DNA from: an uncultured Flavobacteriales bacterium
GTDB taxonomy: Bacteria; Bacteroidota; Bacteroidia; Flavobacteriales_G; Salibacteraceae
Assembly (NCBI GenBank): GCA_937899835.1
Contig: CALCCE010000138.1
Span: 1-64,000, forward strand
Length of the DNA: 64,000 nt
Direction of reading: 5' to 3'
Shown: positions 53,817-62,874 of the stretch, in pieces
How the letters are laid out: every line of letters starts with the position of its first letter
Position numbering within the stretch: the first letter of the stretch is position 1
Translations under genes and position numbers: made by a program
The notes under the pieces: generated by a model
The model's database searches: none
Told to the model about the DNA's origin: nothing
The model's input: only the letters and a program-made list of their open reading frames with translations

Positions 53817-54839
53817 TCAAAAAAGTTTGCCTTGGTCTTCAAAGGGCATTTTGCCCAAATGACGGTAGGTGCGATCAGTGGCCTCCCGACCACGTGGAGT
53901 GCGCGCCAAATATCCTTCCTGAATTAGGAAGGGCTCGTATACCTCTTCAATGGTTCCTGGCTGCTCCCCTACTGCTGTAGCAATGGTATTCAAACCCACA
54001 GGCCCTCCCTTGAACTTCTCTACGATAGTAGAAAGAATTCGATTGTCCATCTCATCAAGGCCATTTCGATCCACGTTGAGCGCATCTAACGCATAGTGGG
54101 CAATTTCCAGGTCAATGGAACCATTTCCTTTGATTTGGGCAAAATCACGTACCCTTCGCAGCAAGGCATTGGCAATACGAGGGGTGCCTCTGCTACGCCC
54201 AGCAATTTCACGAGCAGCGGTAGGCTGAATCGGAATTTTGAGGATGAGGGCCGATCGGTGTACAATGGAAGTGAGCAACTCGGTATCGTAATAGGCTAAT
54301 CGCGAGTTGATCCCAAAACGAGCCCTAAGCGGAGAGGTTAACAGACCAGAGCGCGTGGTAGCCCCCACCAACGTAAACGGAGCCAAGGTGATTTGAACAC
54401 TACGGGCATTCGGTCCGGAGTCGATCATGATGTCGATGCAGTAATCCTCCATCGCCGAGTAAAGGAACTCCTCAACCACTGGGCTCAACCGATGGATTTC
54501 ATCAATGAACAATACATCGTTTTCTTCCAGATTGGTCAACAGCCCTGCCAGGTCGCCCGGCTTGTCCAACACCGGCCCTGAAGTAACCCGTATGTTTACT
54601 CCCAACTCATTGGCAATGATGTGCGCCAGGGTGGTTTTGCCAAGCCCAGGGGGGCCGTGCAGCAGTACATGGTCCAATGCCTCACCACGTTGCAATGCGG
54701 CCTCAACAAAGACTTTGAGGTTGTCCGTTACTTTGTGCTGACCCGTGAAGTCATCAAAGGCACTAGGACGCAAGACTTTTTCAATGTCGCGGTCTACCTG
54801 AGAGAGTTTCTCCGCTTCCGGATCGAGGTTTTCATTCAT
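53817..54839 (-). CDS. ruvB: Holliday junction branch-migration helicase RuvB
   Basis: 340 aa, full length. AAA+ motifs are present: Walker [13 protein letters not shown], Walker [10 protein letters not shown], sensor 1 GATTRSG, and the Arg-finger/sensor 2 region [17 protein letters not shown], plus the C-terminal winged-helix DNA-binding domain ([20 protein letters not shown]). It drives branch migration with RuvA (encoded 13 kb away). A TATTTTTG box 17 bases upstream is a likely promoter. Confidence 0.97.
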   Translation of the reverse strand: MNENLDPEAEKLSQVDRDIEKVLRPSAFDDFTGQHKVTDNLKVFVEAALQRGEALDHVLLHGPPGLGKTTLAHIIANELGVNIRVTSGPVLDKPGDLAGLLTNLEENDVLFIDEIHRLSPVVEEFLYSAMEDYCIDIMIDSGPNARSVQITLAPFTLVGATTRSGLLTSPLRARFGINSRLAYYDTELLTSIVHRSALILKIPIQPTAAREIAGRSRGTPRIANALLRRVRDFAQIKGNGSIDLEIAHYALDALNVDRNGLDEMDNRILSTIVEKFKGGPVGLNTIATAVGEQPGTIEEVYEPFLIQEGYLARTPRGREATDRTYRHLGKMPFEDQGKLF

Positions 54840-54855
54840 TTTTTGAGTGCCTTAT

Positions 54856-54863
54856 CAAAAATA
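54856..54863 (-). promoter_or_regulatory. Candidate -7 box for ruvB-queG
   Basis: The minus strand reads TATTTTTG (TAnnTTTG), 17 bases before the ruvB start, predicting a leader of about 10 bases. No -33 TTG at the normal spacing was seen. Confidence 0.4.
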
Positions 54864-54878
54864 GGAAAATCTATCTGC

Positions 54879-55544
54879 TCATTCGCGATCGGCCAACCGG
54901 CGGTAGGTAGCATATATTTCCGTTGGAAACACGTTGAACTTCAAAACATACATGGGCGAATTAAAGTTTTCGTCAGTTGCTGAATTTCCTACCAATAACA
55001 AGCGGTATCCCACTCCTAAGCCCGCTCCAAACCATGGCGTAATACGGTATTGACTGATCATGTAGGGCTCGTACATAAAGAGGAAACGCCAAGGTGTTTG
55101 GTGCGTTGTCCCATTTCGGTCATCATAACGGTATAACGCCCTTCCAAATCCTAACAATACGGGAATGCTGATTTCCCATTTTGGGTCACGATAAAATACA
55201 TATTCAAAATAGGGCGACAGGTAGGCAAACTTTAGCTTGGCTTCGATTCTTTCTAAAGAACCATCTCCATAGCGGTGTACTACCGTTGTAAAGCGGTCAT
55301 TCATCAACCGATTATATCCCAACCCCATCCGCACCGTCCGGTTAAAATTCAGGCCTAACTTAATGCCAAGAATACGTGCAAACTGATTGGTGATAAAAGA
55401 ATTGCGGCTATCAATTCTAAAGTCCAACTTGGGCGTGTGCTTCAGCGCCAACTTAATTGAATCAGTAAATTCCGTTTGCGCTTGTGACACCACAGGTCGC
55501 AAGGACAGAATCAGGAAGATGCTAAGCCGTAAAAATGTCTTCAC
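54879..55544 (-). CDS. Small envelope protein, probable outer-membrane barrel, unknown family
   Basis: 221 aa with a signal peptide (MKTFLRLSIFLILSLRPVVSQAQ). I do not recognise the family. The mature part alternates hydrophobic and polar residues in strands rich in Tyr/Phe/Arg (AYLSPYFEYVFYRDPKWEISIPVLLGFGRALYRYDD, WFGAGLGVGYRLLL), which fits a small beta-barrel. Its start codon lies directly at the foot of the coxA terminator, so it needs its own promoter; TAAATTTG at 55586-55579 on the minus strand, within the terminator stem, is a candidate. Confidence 0.65.
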   Translation of the reverse strand: MKTFLRLSIFLILSLRPVVSQAQTEFTDSIKLALKHTPKLDFRIDSRNSFITNQFARILGIKLGLNFNRTVRMGLGYNRLMNDRFTTVVHRYGDGSLERIEAKLKFAYLSPYFEYVFYRDPKWEISIPVLLGFGRALYRYDDRNGTTHQTPWRFLFMYEPYMISQYRITPWFGAGLGVGYRLLLVGNSATDENFNSPMYVLKFNVFPTEIYATYRRLADRE

Positions 55545-55591
55545 AAAAAAAGTCCTTAAACCTGTCTTTCAGTCAAGACAAATTTAAGGAC
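55545..55591 (-). terminator. Terminator of the act-cox respiratory operon
   Basis: On the plus strand GTCCTTAAA (55552-55560) pairs with TTTAAGGAC (55583-55591), and an inner TGTCTT/AAGACA adds 6 bp. On the minus strand the stem is followed by seven T (complement of 55545-55551), 27 bases after the coxA stop codon. Confidence 0.85.
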
Positions 55592-55617
55592 ATTCTAAAT
55601 TCTATTTGAGTGGTGGC

Positions 55618-57423
55618 TTAATGACCTTCGTCGGTCTCTCCCTCTTCGAGCGGAACTGTTTGTGGGACAAAATCCACGTCTTTTCCTGGCTTGCTGTAAT
55701 CATACGCCCAACGGTGTACCGTAGGCAATGGTCCGGGCCAGTTTCCATGGATATGCTCTACCGGAGTAGTCCATTCCAAGGTATTGGATTTCCAGGGATT
55801 TTGCTCCGCTTTCTGCCCTCTAAAAATGCTGTAAAAGAAGTTGAAGGCAAACAAGAATTGAGCAATAGCTCCCAAAATAGCAAAGGCTGAGATCAACTGA
55901 GCTAAGTCAGTAAACTCGGCTAACATTGGGAAATCAGTATACTGATAATAACGTCTCGGCATACCTGCCAAACCGGTGAAGTGCATCGGGAAAAACACTC
56001 CGTATCCAGAAGCGAAAGTCAACCAGAAATGGATGTAACCAAGTTTTTTGTTCATCATTCGACCAAACATCTTGGGGAACCAGTGATACACTCCTCCAAA
56101 CATCGCAAGTACCGCTGAGAGCCCCATCACAATGTGGAAGTGGGCTACTACGAAGTAGGTATCGTGGATATTGATGTCCAACGCATTGTCTGCGAGAATA
56201 ATCCCGGTCAAACCACCCGATATAAAGGTGGAGACCATTCCCACACAGAACATCATGGCCGGTGTGAACTGGATATTGCCTTTAAACAAAGTAGAGATGA
56301 AGTTGAACGCCTTAACCGCAGATGGAATAGCAATCAACAAAGTAGTAAAGGTGAATACTGCTCCTACGAACGGGTTCATTCCTGTTACAAACATGTGGTG
56401 TCCCCACACGATGAAAGAAAGAAAACCGATAGCCAAAATGGAAGCTACCATCGCCCGATAACCGAAGATTGGTTTTCTGGAATTTACTGCAATTACCTCA
56501 GAGGTGATTCCAAGCGCTGGCAAGAGAATGATGTATACCTCAGGGTGACCTAAGAACCAAAAAAGGTGTTGATAAAGCAAAGGACTTCCACCCGTTTGCT
56601 CTAAAGCCATGCCTCCGATGTTAATATCTGAAAGATAGAAACTCGTTCCAAATGACCGGTCGAATACCAACAGCAGAACACCTGCAAACAGCACTGGGAA
56701 AGAAAGCACACCCAAAATCGCCGTAACAAACAAAGCCCAAACGGTGAGTGGTAAACGGGTCATGGTCATTCCCTTGGTTCGCAAGTTAATGATGGTCACA
56801 ATGTAATTAAGGCCGCCTATCAGTGAGGAAGCAACGAAAAGGGTCATTGAAACCAACCAGAGGGTCATACCAATACCAGAACCCGGCATTGCTTCTTCTA
56901 AGGCGCTGAGTGGTGGATAGATCGTCCATCCAGCCGCAGCAGGACCGGTTTCCACAAAGAGAGAACCAATCATAATTGCAGAAGAGAGAAAGAAGAGCCA
57001 ATACGAGAGCATGTTCATAAACCCTGAAGCCATGTCGCGTGCTCCAATTTGCAACGGAATAAGCAGGTTGGCAAAAGTACCACTCAAACCTGCGGTGAGC
57101 AGGAAGAATACCATGATGGTACCGTGGATGGTTACCAATGCGAGGTACATGTTGGGATCCAAAACACCTTCGGGAGCCCATTTATCGCCCAGGAAAAAAT
57201 TCAGAATGGCAAATTTTTCCCCTGGCCAACCCAACTGCAGCCGGAAGAAAATTGAAAGCATCATTCCTACAAAAGCCATGAAGGTTCCTGTAATCAGGAA
57301 CTGCTTGCCAATCATTTTATGATCCTGGCTGAAAAGGTACTTCGTAAAGAAGTTTTCCTCGTGGTGGTGGTCGGCCGCGTGAGCGGATGCGGGTGCGTGT
57401 GCGGTTGCTGCGTGCGATGCCAT
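55618..57423 (-). CDS. ctaD: Cytochrome c oxidase subunit I
   Basis: 601 aa with about twelve helices. Heme and CuB ligands are in the expected motifs: HGTIMVFFLLTAGLSGTFANLLIPLQIGARDMASG, WFLGHPEVYIILLPALG (with His and cross-linked Tyr), WGHHMFVTGM and HDTYFVVAHFHIVMG. It contains the A-family YI signature after HPEVY. The N-terminus has a His-rich cytoplasmic stretch (HHHEEN). It reduces oxygen to water and pumps protons, receiving electrons via subunit II. It is last in the operon actB-C-D-E-F-coxB-coxA and is followed by a terminator. Confidence 0.96.
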   Translation of the reverse strand: MASHAATAHAPASAHAADHHHEENFFTKYLFSQDHKMIGKQFLITGTFMAFVGMMLSIFFRLQLGWPGEKFAILNFFLGDKWAPEGVLDPNMYLALVTIHGTIMVFFLLTAGLSGTFANLLIPLQIGARDMASGFMNMLSYWLFFLSSAIMIGSLFVETGPAAAGWTIYPPLSALEEAMPGSGIGMTLWLVSMTLFVASSLIGGLNYIVTIINLRTKGMTMTRLPLTVWALFVTAILGVLSFPVLFAGVLLLVFDRSFGTSFYLSDINIGGMALEQTGGSPLLYQHLFWFLGHPEVYIILLPALGITSEVIAVNSRKPIFGYRAMVASILAIGFLSFIVWGHHMFVTGMNPFVGAVFTFTTLLIAIPSAVKAFNFISTLFKGNIQFTPAMMFCVGMVSTFISGGLTGIILADNALDINIHDTYFVVAHFHIVMGLSAVLAMFGGVYHWFPKMFGRMMNKKLGYIHFWLTFASGYGVFFPMHFTGLAGMPRRYYQYTDFPMLAEFTDLAQLISAFAILGAIAQFLFAFNFFYSIFRGQKAEQNPWKSNTLEWTTPVEHIHGNWPGPLPTVHRWAYDYSKPGKDVDFVPQTVPLEEGETDEGH

Positions 57424-57451
57424 GTTTCTTTCTTTTAAGATCTTTCTACAA

Positions 57452-58705
57452 TCAGTTCATTTGGGCAACCTCATCTTCAGTTGCCTCTTGCTTATCCTCT
57501 TCGTTCTCAGGTGTAGATTTGAGATGGTGAAAGCCAGTGGCTAATTCACCCGCCGGTTCTCCATTGTAAGTTGTTTGCTCAGCAAGCCATTCAGCATATG
57601 ATGCTTCATCTTCCACGATGATGATCATTTTCATGTTGTAGTGGGAAGAACCACAAATCTTGTTGCAGTACAGGTAGTAGTTGAATTCTTCATCGCCAGT
57701 CTTTTCTCGCATTTCCTCTGTGGTGACGATCGGCTTGAAATGAAATTCAGTCGGAGTACCTGGAACCGTGTTCATTTGCGCCCGAAAATGAGGCATGTAA
57801 GCACTGTGGATTACATCTCTTGAACGAAACACAAAATGCACCGGTTTGTTTACTGGAATGTGGAAGGTATCAGCGATCATAATATCGTCTCCTGCATCTT
57901 GGTATTCCAGCTGTTGTAATTTCTGAATCCGTTTCTTGTGGCGCTCCAGGCGATTGATCTCCTTGGTGTATTGCTTACCCATTGTACTGCTGGGGTCGAT
58001 CTCTGGATATCCTTCAGGCTTGAGTTTTGCTGTTTCCAAAGCAATGTCGCCTTCCAACTCCACGATCTTTTCGTCCAAAAATTTAGGCGTCATTACCCCC
58101 ATATCGTTGGTAGATGAGACCAGATTGTAGTTCGCATCACCTAAGATGCCGTCTTGCCCCGGGTATCGGGCCCTCCAGGCAAACTGGAAGGAGTAGAGTT
58201 CAATCTGGTGTGCATCCTCAGGTGCATCAGCAGTAATATCATTCCAGGCATTCAAACCATAAATGATGATTACGGCCATGAAAGCAGCGGGAATAATGGT
58301 CCAAACCAACTCTAAGCGGTTGTCGTGCGACATGTAGACCGCTTTGTGGCCGCGGTGTCCCGAATAGCGATAAGCGAAGTAAAACAACGCAATATGGGTT
58401 AGCACAAATGCGATGGTAATGATCAAAAAGTTAAAGTTCAGCAGCCAATCAAGGCCCACTCCATGTTCAGAGGCAGACTCTGGAAGCAACTTATCTTTCG
58501 TCACCCAAAAGCACCATGCGAAAAAGGCAAAGTAGCCAAAGAGGAAAACCATCATCATACGGGACTGGAATCGATTTTCCCGGTTGGTTACCTGATCGTC
58601 TCGATGACCACGAATTTTACGGGCCAACTCAAACACACGTATCAACTGCACGACTGCGAGAACTCCCAGTACGCCAACAAACAGTATTAATAAGGTCAAC
58701 ATCAT
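57452..58705 (-). CDS. ctaC: Cytochrome c oxidase subunit II with extended N-terminus
   Basis: 417 aa, longer than the usual ~250-350. Four hydrophobic segments are visible (about 3-25, 52-70, 92-112, 131-150), two more than in typical subunit II. A charged helical insert (about 215-265, KQYTKEINRLERHKKRIQKL) precedes the cupredoxin domain. CuA ligands are present in DVIHSAYMPHF and YCNKICGSSHYNMKMII. No CxxCH follows, so this is not a caa3-type fusion and needs a separate cytochrome c donor, likely ActE/ActA or a small c. It lies 28 bases before coxA. Confidence 0.92.
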   Translation of the reverse strand: MMLTLLILFVGVLGVLAVVQLIRVFELARKIRGHRDDQVTNRENRFQSRMMMVFLFGYFAFFAWCFWVTKDKLLPESASEHGVGLDWLLNFNFLIITIAFVLTHIALFYFAYRYSGHRGHKAVYMSHDNRLELVWTIIPAAFMAVIIIYGLNAWNDITADAPEDAHQIELYSFQFAWRARYPGQDGILGDANYNLVSSTNDMGVMTPKFLDEKIVELEGDIALETAKLKPEGYPEIDPSSTMGKQYTKEINRLERHKKRIQKLQQLEYQDAGDDIMIADTFHIPVNKPVHFVFRSRDVIHSAYMPHFRAQMNTVPGTPTEFHFKPIVTTEEMREKTGDEEFNYYLYCNKICGSSHYNMKMIIIVEDEASYAEWLAEQTTYNGEPAGELATGFHHLKSTPENEEDKQEATEDEVAQMN

Positions 58706-58747
58706 AGCTTACTCACAATTATATATCCAATCTTCTCAATGTAGACT

Positions 58748-60052
58748 TTAGATGGAGTGATGTACACTTTCTTCCAAATAGGGATGGTTTTTCACCATCA
58801 CAGGTGCTTTGGAAAGGCTTCTTAAAATCATGTAAATAAATATTCCAAGATACACCAAAGCCATTCCTACCTCAAAAAAGCCCAACTGGCCTTCGGCTTT
58901 CATGGTACCTGGGGTAACCAACAAGTAGGTATCTACCCAATGGCCTGCAAAAATGATGAGCCCTACCAGGGTTAGGAAAGCCGAGTTGCGCTTGGTGTCA
59001 CGAGACATCAGCAACAGCATCGGAAAAATGAAGTTGATGAAGAAGGTGGGCCAAATAATGTATTTGTAGTCTTCAAACCTTACCTGATAGTAGGTAACTT
59101 CCTCAGGAATGTTGGAATACCAGATCAACAAGAACTGGCAGAAAAACAAGTAACTCCACAAAAAGCTGGTAGCAAACATCCATTTTCCAAGGTCGTGGAT
59201 GTGGCTGTCGTTCACTGCCTTTAGCAATCCCATATTCTTAAGGTGAATCGTAAGTAGGGTAACGACAATCATGGCCCCTGCCCACATGCCTGAGAACACA
59301 TACCAACCAAAGAGGGTGGAGAACCAGTGCGTATCGATACTCATGATCCAATCCCAAGAGAACACCATGCTGGTGAAGCCAAAGAACACCAGGAAGATGG
59401 CGGCATCTACCACGTTTTTGCGGAAGATGTTGGTTCCACCCGAAATGTCTTCTTCCAAGGAGCGCTTGCGGAAACGATTGGCAAAAAAGATGTATACACC
59501 AACAAATACAATCGCTCTGATCCAAAAGAATGGCTTGTTGAGGTAAGCCTTTTTACCAACAATAATCGTATCGTAACTGGGATTCATTACCGCACCTTCT
59601 CGAAACTCCTCGCCTGTCATTCCATCGGTGTACAAATACATTTCATAAACCGAACTATCCATCCAGTGATAAAGGTGGTGCAAATCGAAGGTTCCAGCCA
59701 GGAAAACCACAAACAACATGATAGCTCCAATTGGAAGATAACTCCCAACGGCTTCGAACAGACGCTTGAAAACCACACTCCATCCAGCGTGTGCAGCATA
59801 TTGCACGGCCATGAAGAAAACAGCCGCTATAGCAATTCCAAAGTAGAAGAAACCATTGATCAGCATGTTGGCCCAAACCCGTTGGCCCCAACCTGCATGA
59901 TGTCCATGGCCACCCTCGGCATGCTCAGCGTGTTCCGCTCCTCCTCCAGAAACAAGCGAAATGATGATATCTGCAGCCATAGCCAATACACCAATGCCAA
60001 TCAGGATGAACACAAAGCGTTTGACTTTATCAGAAATTGTATACTGTTCCAT
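58748..60052 (-). CDS. actF: Alternative complex III subunit ActF (quinol:cytochrome c oxidoreductase)
   Basis: 434 aa, polytopic with about ten helices and no cofactor motif, as expected of ActF, a membrane partner of ActC in menaquinol oxidation. A His/Glu-rich loop (AEHAEHAEGGHGHHAGWG, about 38-56) lies between the first two helices. FDLHHLYHWMDSSVYEMYL and VFSWDWIMSIDTHWFSTLFGWYVFSGMWAG are typical of the family. It lies 42 bases before coxB and 39 bases after actE. Confidence 0.88.
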   Translation of the reverse strand: MEQYTISDKVKRFVFILIGIGVLAMAADIIISLVSGGGAEHAEHAEGGHGHHAGWGQRVWANMLINGFFYFGIAIAAVFFMAVQYAAHAGWSVVFKRLFEAVGSYLPIGAIMLFVVFLAGTFDLHHLYHWMDSSVYEMYLYTDGMTGEEFREGAVMNPSYDTIIVGKKAYLNKPFFWIRAIVFVGVYIFFANRFRKRSLEEDISGGTNIFRKNVVDAAIFLVFFGFTSMVFSWDWIMSIDTHWFSTLFGWYVFSGMWAGAMIVVTLLTIHLKNMGLLKAVNDSHIHDLGKWMFATSFLWSYLFFCQFLLIWYSNIPEEVTYYQVRFEDYKYIIWPTFFINFIFPMLLLMSRDTKRNSAFLTLVGLIIFAGHWVDTYLLVTPGTMKAEGQLGFFEVGMALVYLGIFIYMILRSLSKAPVMVKNHPYLEESVHHSI

Positions 60053-60091
60053 CAGGATTATACTCTTGTAGATTTTGCTGAGGTTTCCTCG

Positions 60092-60865
60092 TTATTCGTT
60101 AGTCGCTTCTGCCGTTTCATCTCCGTTGGGTGTAGCCACCGTTTCAGCGTCTTTTTCCGCTGATTCTGCTTCGCTCACTGCTTCTTGTGGTTGGGCCACT
60201 TCTGCTTCAACATCACCCTCTTCTGCTGCATTCAATGCCAACAAACTATCACCCAACTCCTTTTGCATGAACTTGTATTTCACATAGGTCACCACCTTCC
60301 AGCGGTCTTCCCAGGAAATTTGACCGGCATGTGAGCCCATTTTGTTTTTACCGTAATGGATGGAGTGGAACATCTTTCCTTGTTCCAGGTTTTTCAATTC
60401 ATCGCTATCGTAGGCGGGAGGTACTGCATTGTACTTGGCGTTTTTAGCTACTTTACCATCACCTTTTCCTCCTGTCCCGTGACAGTGAACACAGAATTTC
60501 CCATACACTACTTTTCCTTCCTCCATTACTTCTTTGGTAAGCACTAAAGGATTCATCAATTCTTCACCGGCTGCTTCATATCCTTCCAAGTTGTTGTCAT
60601 AAGGATAAACGTTCCATCCACGAGGAACCGTGTTGGGAGCCGGAAGCCTGGCCGATTGTGTGTTCACCAATTCTGTGCTGGTAGAATCACCAACTACGCC
60701 ATAGTCAACATAAGTTTCGATGGAAGGCGAGCGGTACATGTCGGGCATGTATTCCACACCCGGGCTATTGGGATCAGAAGTACAAGACTGAGCCAATACC
60801 AACAGCGCACCGGCTACAAACGTCCCGAACAAACGGATAAATCGATTTGACTGTGTGTTTTTCAT
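60092..60865 (-). CDS. actE: Alternative complex III subunit ActE, mono-heme cytochrome c lipoprotein
   Basis: 257 aa from ATG 60865, chosen because it gives a lipoprotein signal (FVAGALLVLAQSC, lipid Cys28). One heme c site, Cys125-x-x-Cys128-His129 in GKFCVHCHGTGGKGDG, is present, with the axial Met probably in NKMGSHAGQISW. After the cytochrome domain comes a ~50-residue Ala/Glu-rich acidic tail (EAEVAQPQEAVSEAE), an extension of unknown role that could help dock a basic electron acceptor. It passes electrons from Act toward the oxidase. It lies 25 bases after actD. Confidence 0.88.
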   Translation of the reverse strand: MKNTQSNRFIRLFGTFVAGALLVLAQSCTSDPNSPGVEYMPDMYRSPSIETYVDYGVVGDSTSTELVNTQSARLPAPNTVPRGWNVYPYDNNLEGYEAAGEELMNPLVLTKEVMEEGKVVYGKFCVHCHGTGGKGDGKVAKNAKYNAVPPAYDSDELKNLEQGKMFHSIHYGKNKMGSHAGQISWEDRWKVVTYVKYKFMQKELGDSLLALNAAEEGDVEAEVAQPQEAVSEAESAEKDAETVATPNGDETAEATNE

Positions 60866-60890
60866 CGTTGGTTGCGTTGCTTCCGCCGTA

Positions 60891-61421
60891 TTACTTTTCA
60901 AAAATTTCAACTGCACCGGTATCTTTCAAAGCACTTTCCAGGTCTTCCTTACTGAAGGTAGCATTGTTCCAGGGTTCTAATTCTACCGCAAAGTGATCGT
61001 CAGTAGTTTTAGGGTGTGGATTCCTTGCTGAAACACCGGGGAAAGTCCAATTGCGAAAAAAGTAAGTGATAGCCATTCCATGCGCTGCACAGAGCACCGT
61101 AAACTCAAATGTGACCGGAATAAAAGAGGTGACGTTCTCATAGTAAGAGAAGCTTGGTTTACCTCCAATGTTCATCGGCCAGTCAGAGACCATGAAATAC
61201 CAAATTCCAATAACGGCCAATGTAAGTCCAGTTATGCCGAACATGAAAGAACAAATCGCCAACCTGGTCCATTTCACTCCCAGCACTTTGTCCAGGCCGT
61301 GAACCGGAAAAGGCGTGTAGACTTCCTTGATCTGAATGCCCTTGTTCTGAATCGAACCGCAGGCATCCATCAGGATGTCATCGTCATTATAAAGTCCGTA
61401 CAATTTCTTTGGTGCAGCCAT
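60891..61421 (-). CDS. actD: Alternative complex III subunit ActD (DUF3341)
   Basis: 176 aa. It has two transmembrane helices (about 56-76 and 98-118) separated by WPMNIGGKPSFSYYENVTSFIPVTFE, the DUF3341 signature, and a periplasmic or cytoplasmic C-terminal part with DDHFAVELEP. ActD has no cofactor and is a structural subunit of the menaquinol:cytochrome c oxidoreductase. It starts 10 bases after actC and is in the same operon. Confidence 0.92.
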   Translation of the reverse strand: MAAPKKLYGLYNDDDILMDACGSIQNKGIQIKEVYTPFPVHGLDKVLGVKWTRLAICSFMFGITGLTLAVIGIWYFMVSDWPMNIGGKPSFSYYENVTSFIPVTFEFTVLCAAHGMAITYFFRNWTFPGVSARNPHPKTTDDHFAVELEPWNNATFSKEDLESALKDTGAVEIFEK

Positions 61422-61431
61422 ACATCTATAG

Positions 61432-62847
61432 TTATGCTACGTTAGCAGTATCGTCAGACGACACTGCCGCCTTGGCTTTATACTGTTTCTTGTATCCTTC
61501 TCCGGATACCTTCAGAATGGTTTTCAACTCGTTCAATGCAATAACCGGGAAGAACCGGCTGAAGAGCAAGAACAGGACGAAGAACAAACCAATGGTTCCC
61601 AGGAAAATACCGATGTCAACAAAAGTTGGGTGAAACATAGACCAGTTTCCTGGAATGTAATCTCGGTGCAATGAGGTAACAATAATTACAAACCGTTCGA
61701 ACCACATACCAATGTTTACTACAATGGAGAGCAGGAATGCTGTAATCAAGTTGGTACGAATCTTTTCGAACCAGAAAAGCTGTGGAGTAATTACGTTACA
61801 GGTCATCATGGCCCAGTAAGACCACCAATACTCACCAGTAACCCGGTTGAAGAAGGCGTAACCCTCGTACTCTACTCCGGAATACCAGGAGATAAAGAGC
61901 TCCGAGAGGTAAGCCACCCCTACCATAGAACCGGTAATAATGATCACTACATTCATCAACTCCACGTGCTTGATGGTAATGTAGGTTTCGAGGTTGAGCA
62001 CTTTCCGGGTAATGATCAGCAGGGTGTTTACCATAGCAAAACCGGAGAATACCGCTCCCGCTACGAAGTAGGGCGGAAAGATCGTGGTGTGCCATCCTGG
62101 AATCACCGAGGTGGCAAAGTCCATGGATACAATGGAGTGTACTGAGAATACCAAAGGAGTAGCCAATCCAGCCAACACCAGTGATACTTCTTCAAAACGC
62201 ACCCATGCTTTTACATCTCCGGTCCAACCGAAGGCCAAAATGGAATAGACTTGCTTGACCACAGGTTTCACAGCCCGGTCGCGGATGGTAGCAAAATCAG
62301 GAATGAGCCCGATGTACCAGAAAACGAGCGATACCGAGAAATAAGTAGAAATAGCAAATACGTCCCAAAGCAGTGGAGAGTTGAAGTTTACCCACAGCGA
62401 ACCCCACGTGTTGGGAAGTGGCAATACCCAATAGGCCATCCAAATACGTCCCATGTGGATTCCCGGGAAGAGGGCTGCCATCATTACCGCAAAAATGGTC
62501 ATCGCTTCTGCCGCACGGTTGATCGCCATCCGCCAACGCTGGCGAAAGAGCAACAACACCGCGGAAATCAAAGTACCAGCGTGGCCGATACCTACCCACC
62601 ATACAAAATTGGTAATGTCCCATGCCCAACCTACAGTGGTATTCAAACCCCAGGTACCAATACCGGTACCAATGGTGTAAGTAATACAACCGAGGCCCCA
62701 CATCCCAAGAACGAGGGCCAGGCCAAAAACAGCATACCAATACTTATTCGCTTTCCCCTCAACCGGGGCGCAGACCTCCTCGGTGATCTGGTGATAAGTC
62801 TTCTCACCCAGAATCAGCGGAGTTCTAATGTCAGCTTCTTTATGCAT
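61432..62847 (-). CDS. actC: Alternative complex III subunit ActC (NrfD/polysulfide-reductase-like)
   Basis: 471 aa with about ten transmembrane helices. NrfD-like quinol-binding features include TNFVWWVGIGHAGTLISAVLLLFRQRWRMAINRAAEAMT and HSIVSMDFATSVIPGWHTTIFPPYFVAGAVFSGFAMV. It is the integral-membrane quinol-oxidising subunit paired with ActF. The C-terminus ends in a short charged tail. It lies 27 bases after actB. Confidence 0.94.
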   Translation of the reverse strand: MHKEADIRTPLILGEKTYHQITEEVCAPVEGKANKYWYAVFGLALVLGMWGLGCITYTIGTGIGTWGLNTTVGWAWDITNFVWWVGIGHAGTLISAVLLLFRQRWRMAINRAAEAMTIFAVMMAALFPGIHMGRIWMAYWVLPLPNTWGSLWVNFNSPLLWDVFAISTYFSVSLVFWYIGLIPDFATIRDRAVKPVVKQVYSILAFGWTGDVKAWVRFEEVSLVLAGLATPLVFSVHSIVSMDFATSVIPGWHTTIFPPYFVAGAVFSGFAMVNTLLIITRKVLNLETYITIKHVELMNVVIIITGSMVGVAYLSELFISWYSGVEYEGYAFFNRVTGEYWWSYWAMMTCNVITPQLFWFEKIRTNLITAFLLSIVVNIGMWFERFVIIVTSLHRDYIPGNWSMFHPTFVDIGIFLGTIGLFFVLFLLFSRFFPVIALNELKTILKVSGEGYKKQYKAKAAVSSDDTANVA

Positions 62848-62874
62848 TCTGTCGGTCTTTTGCTGTAAAGAATA

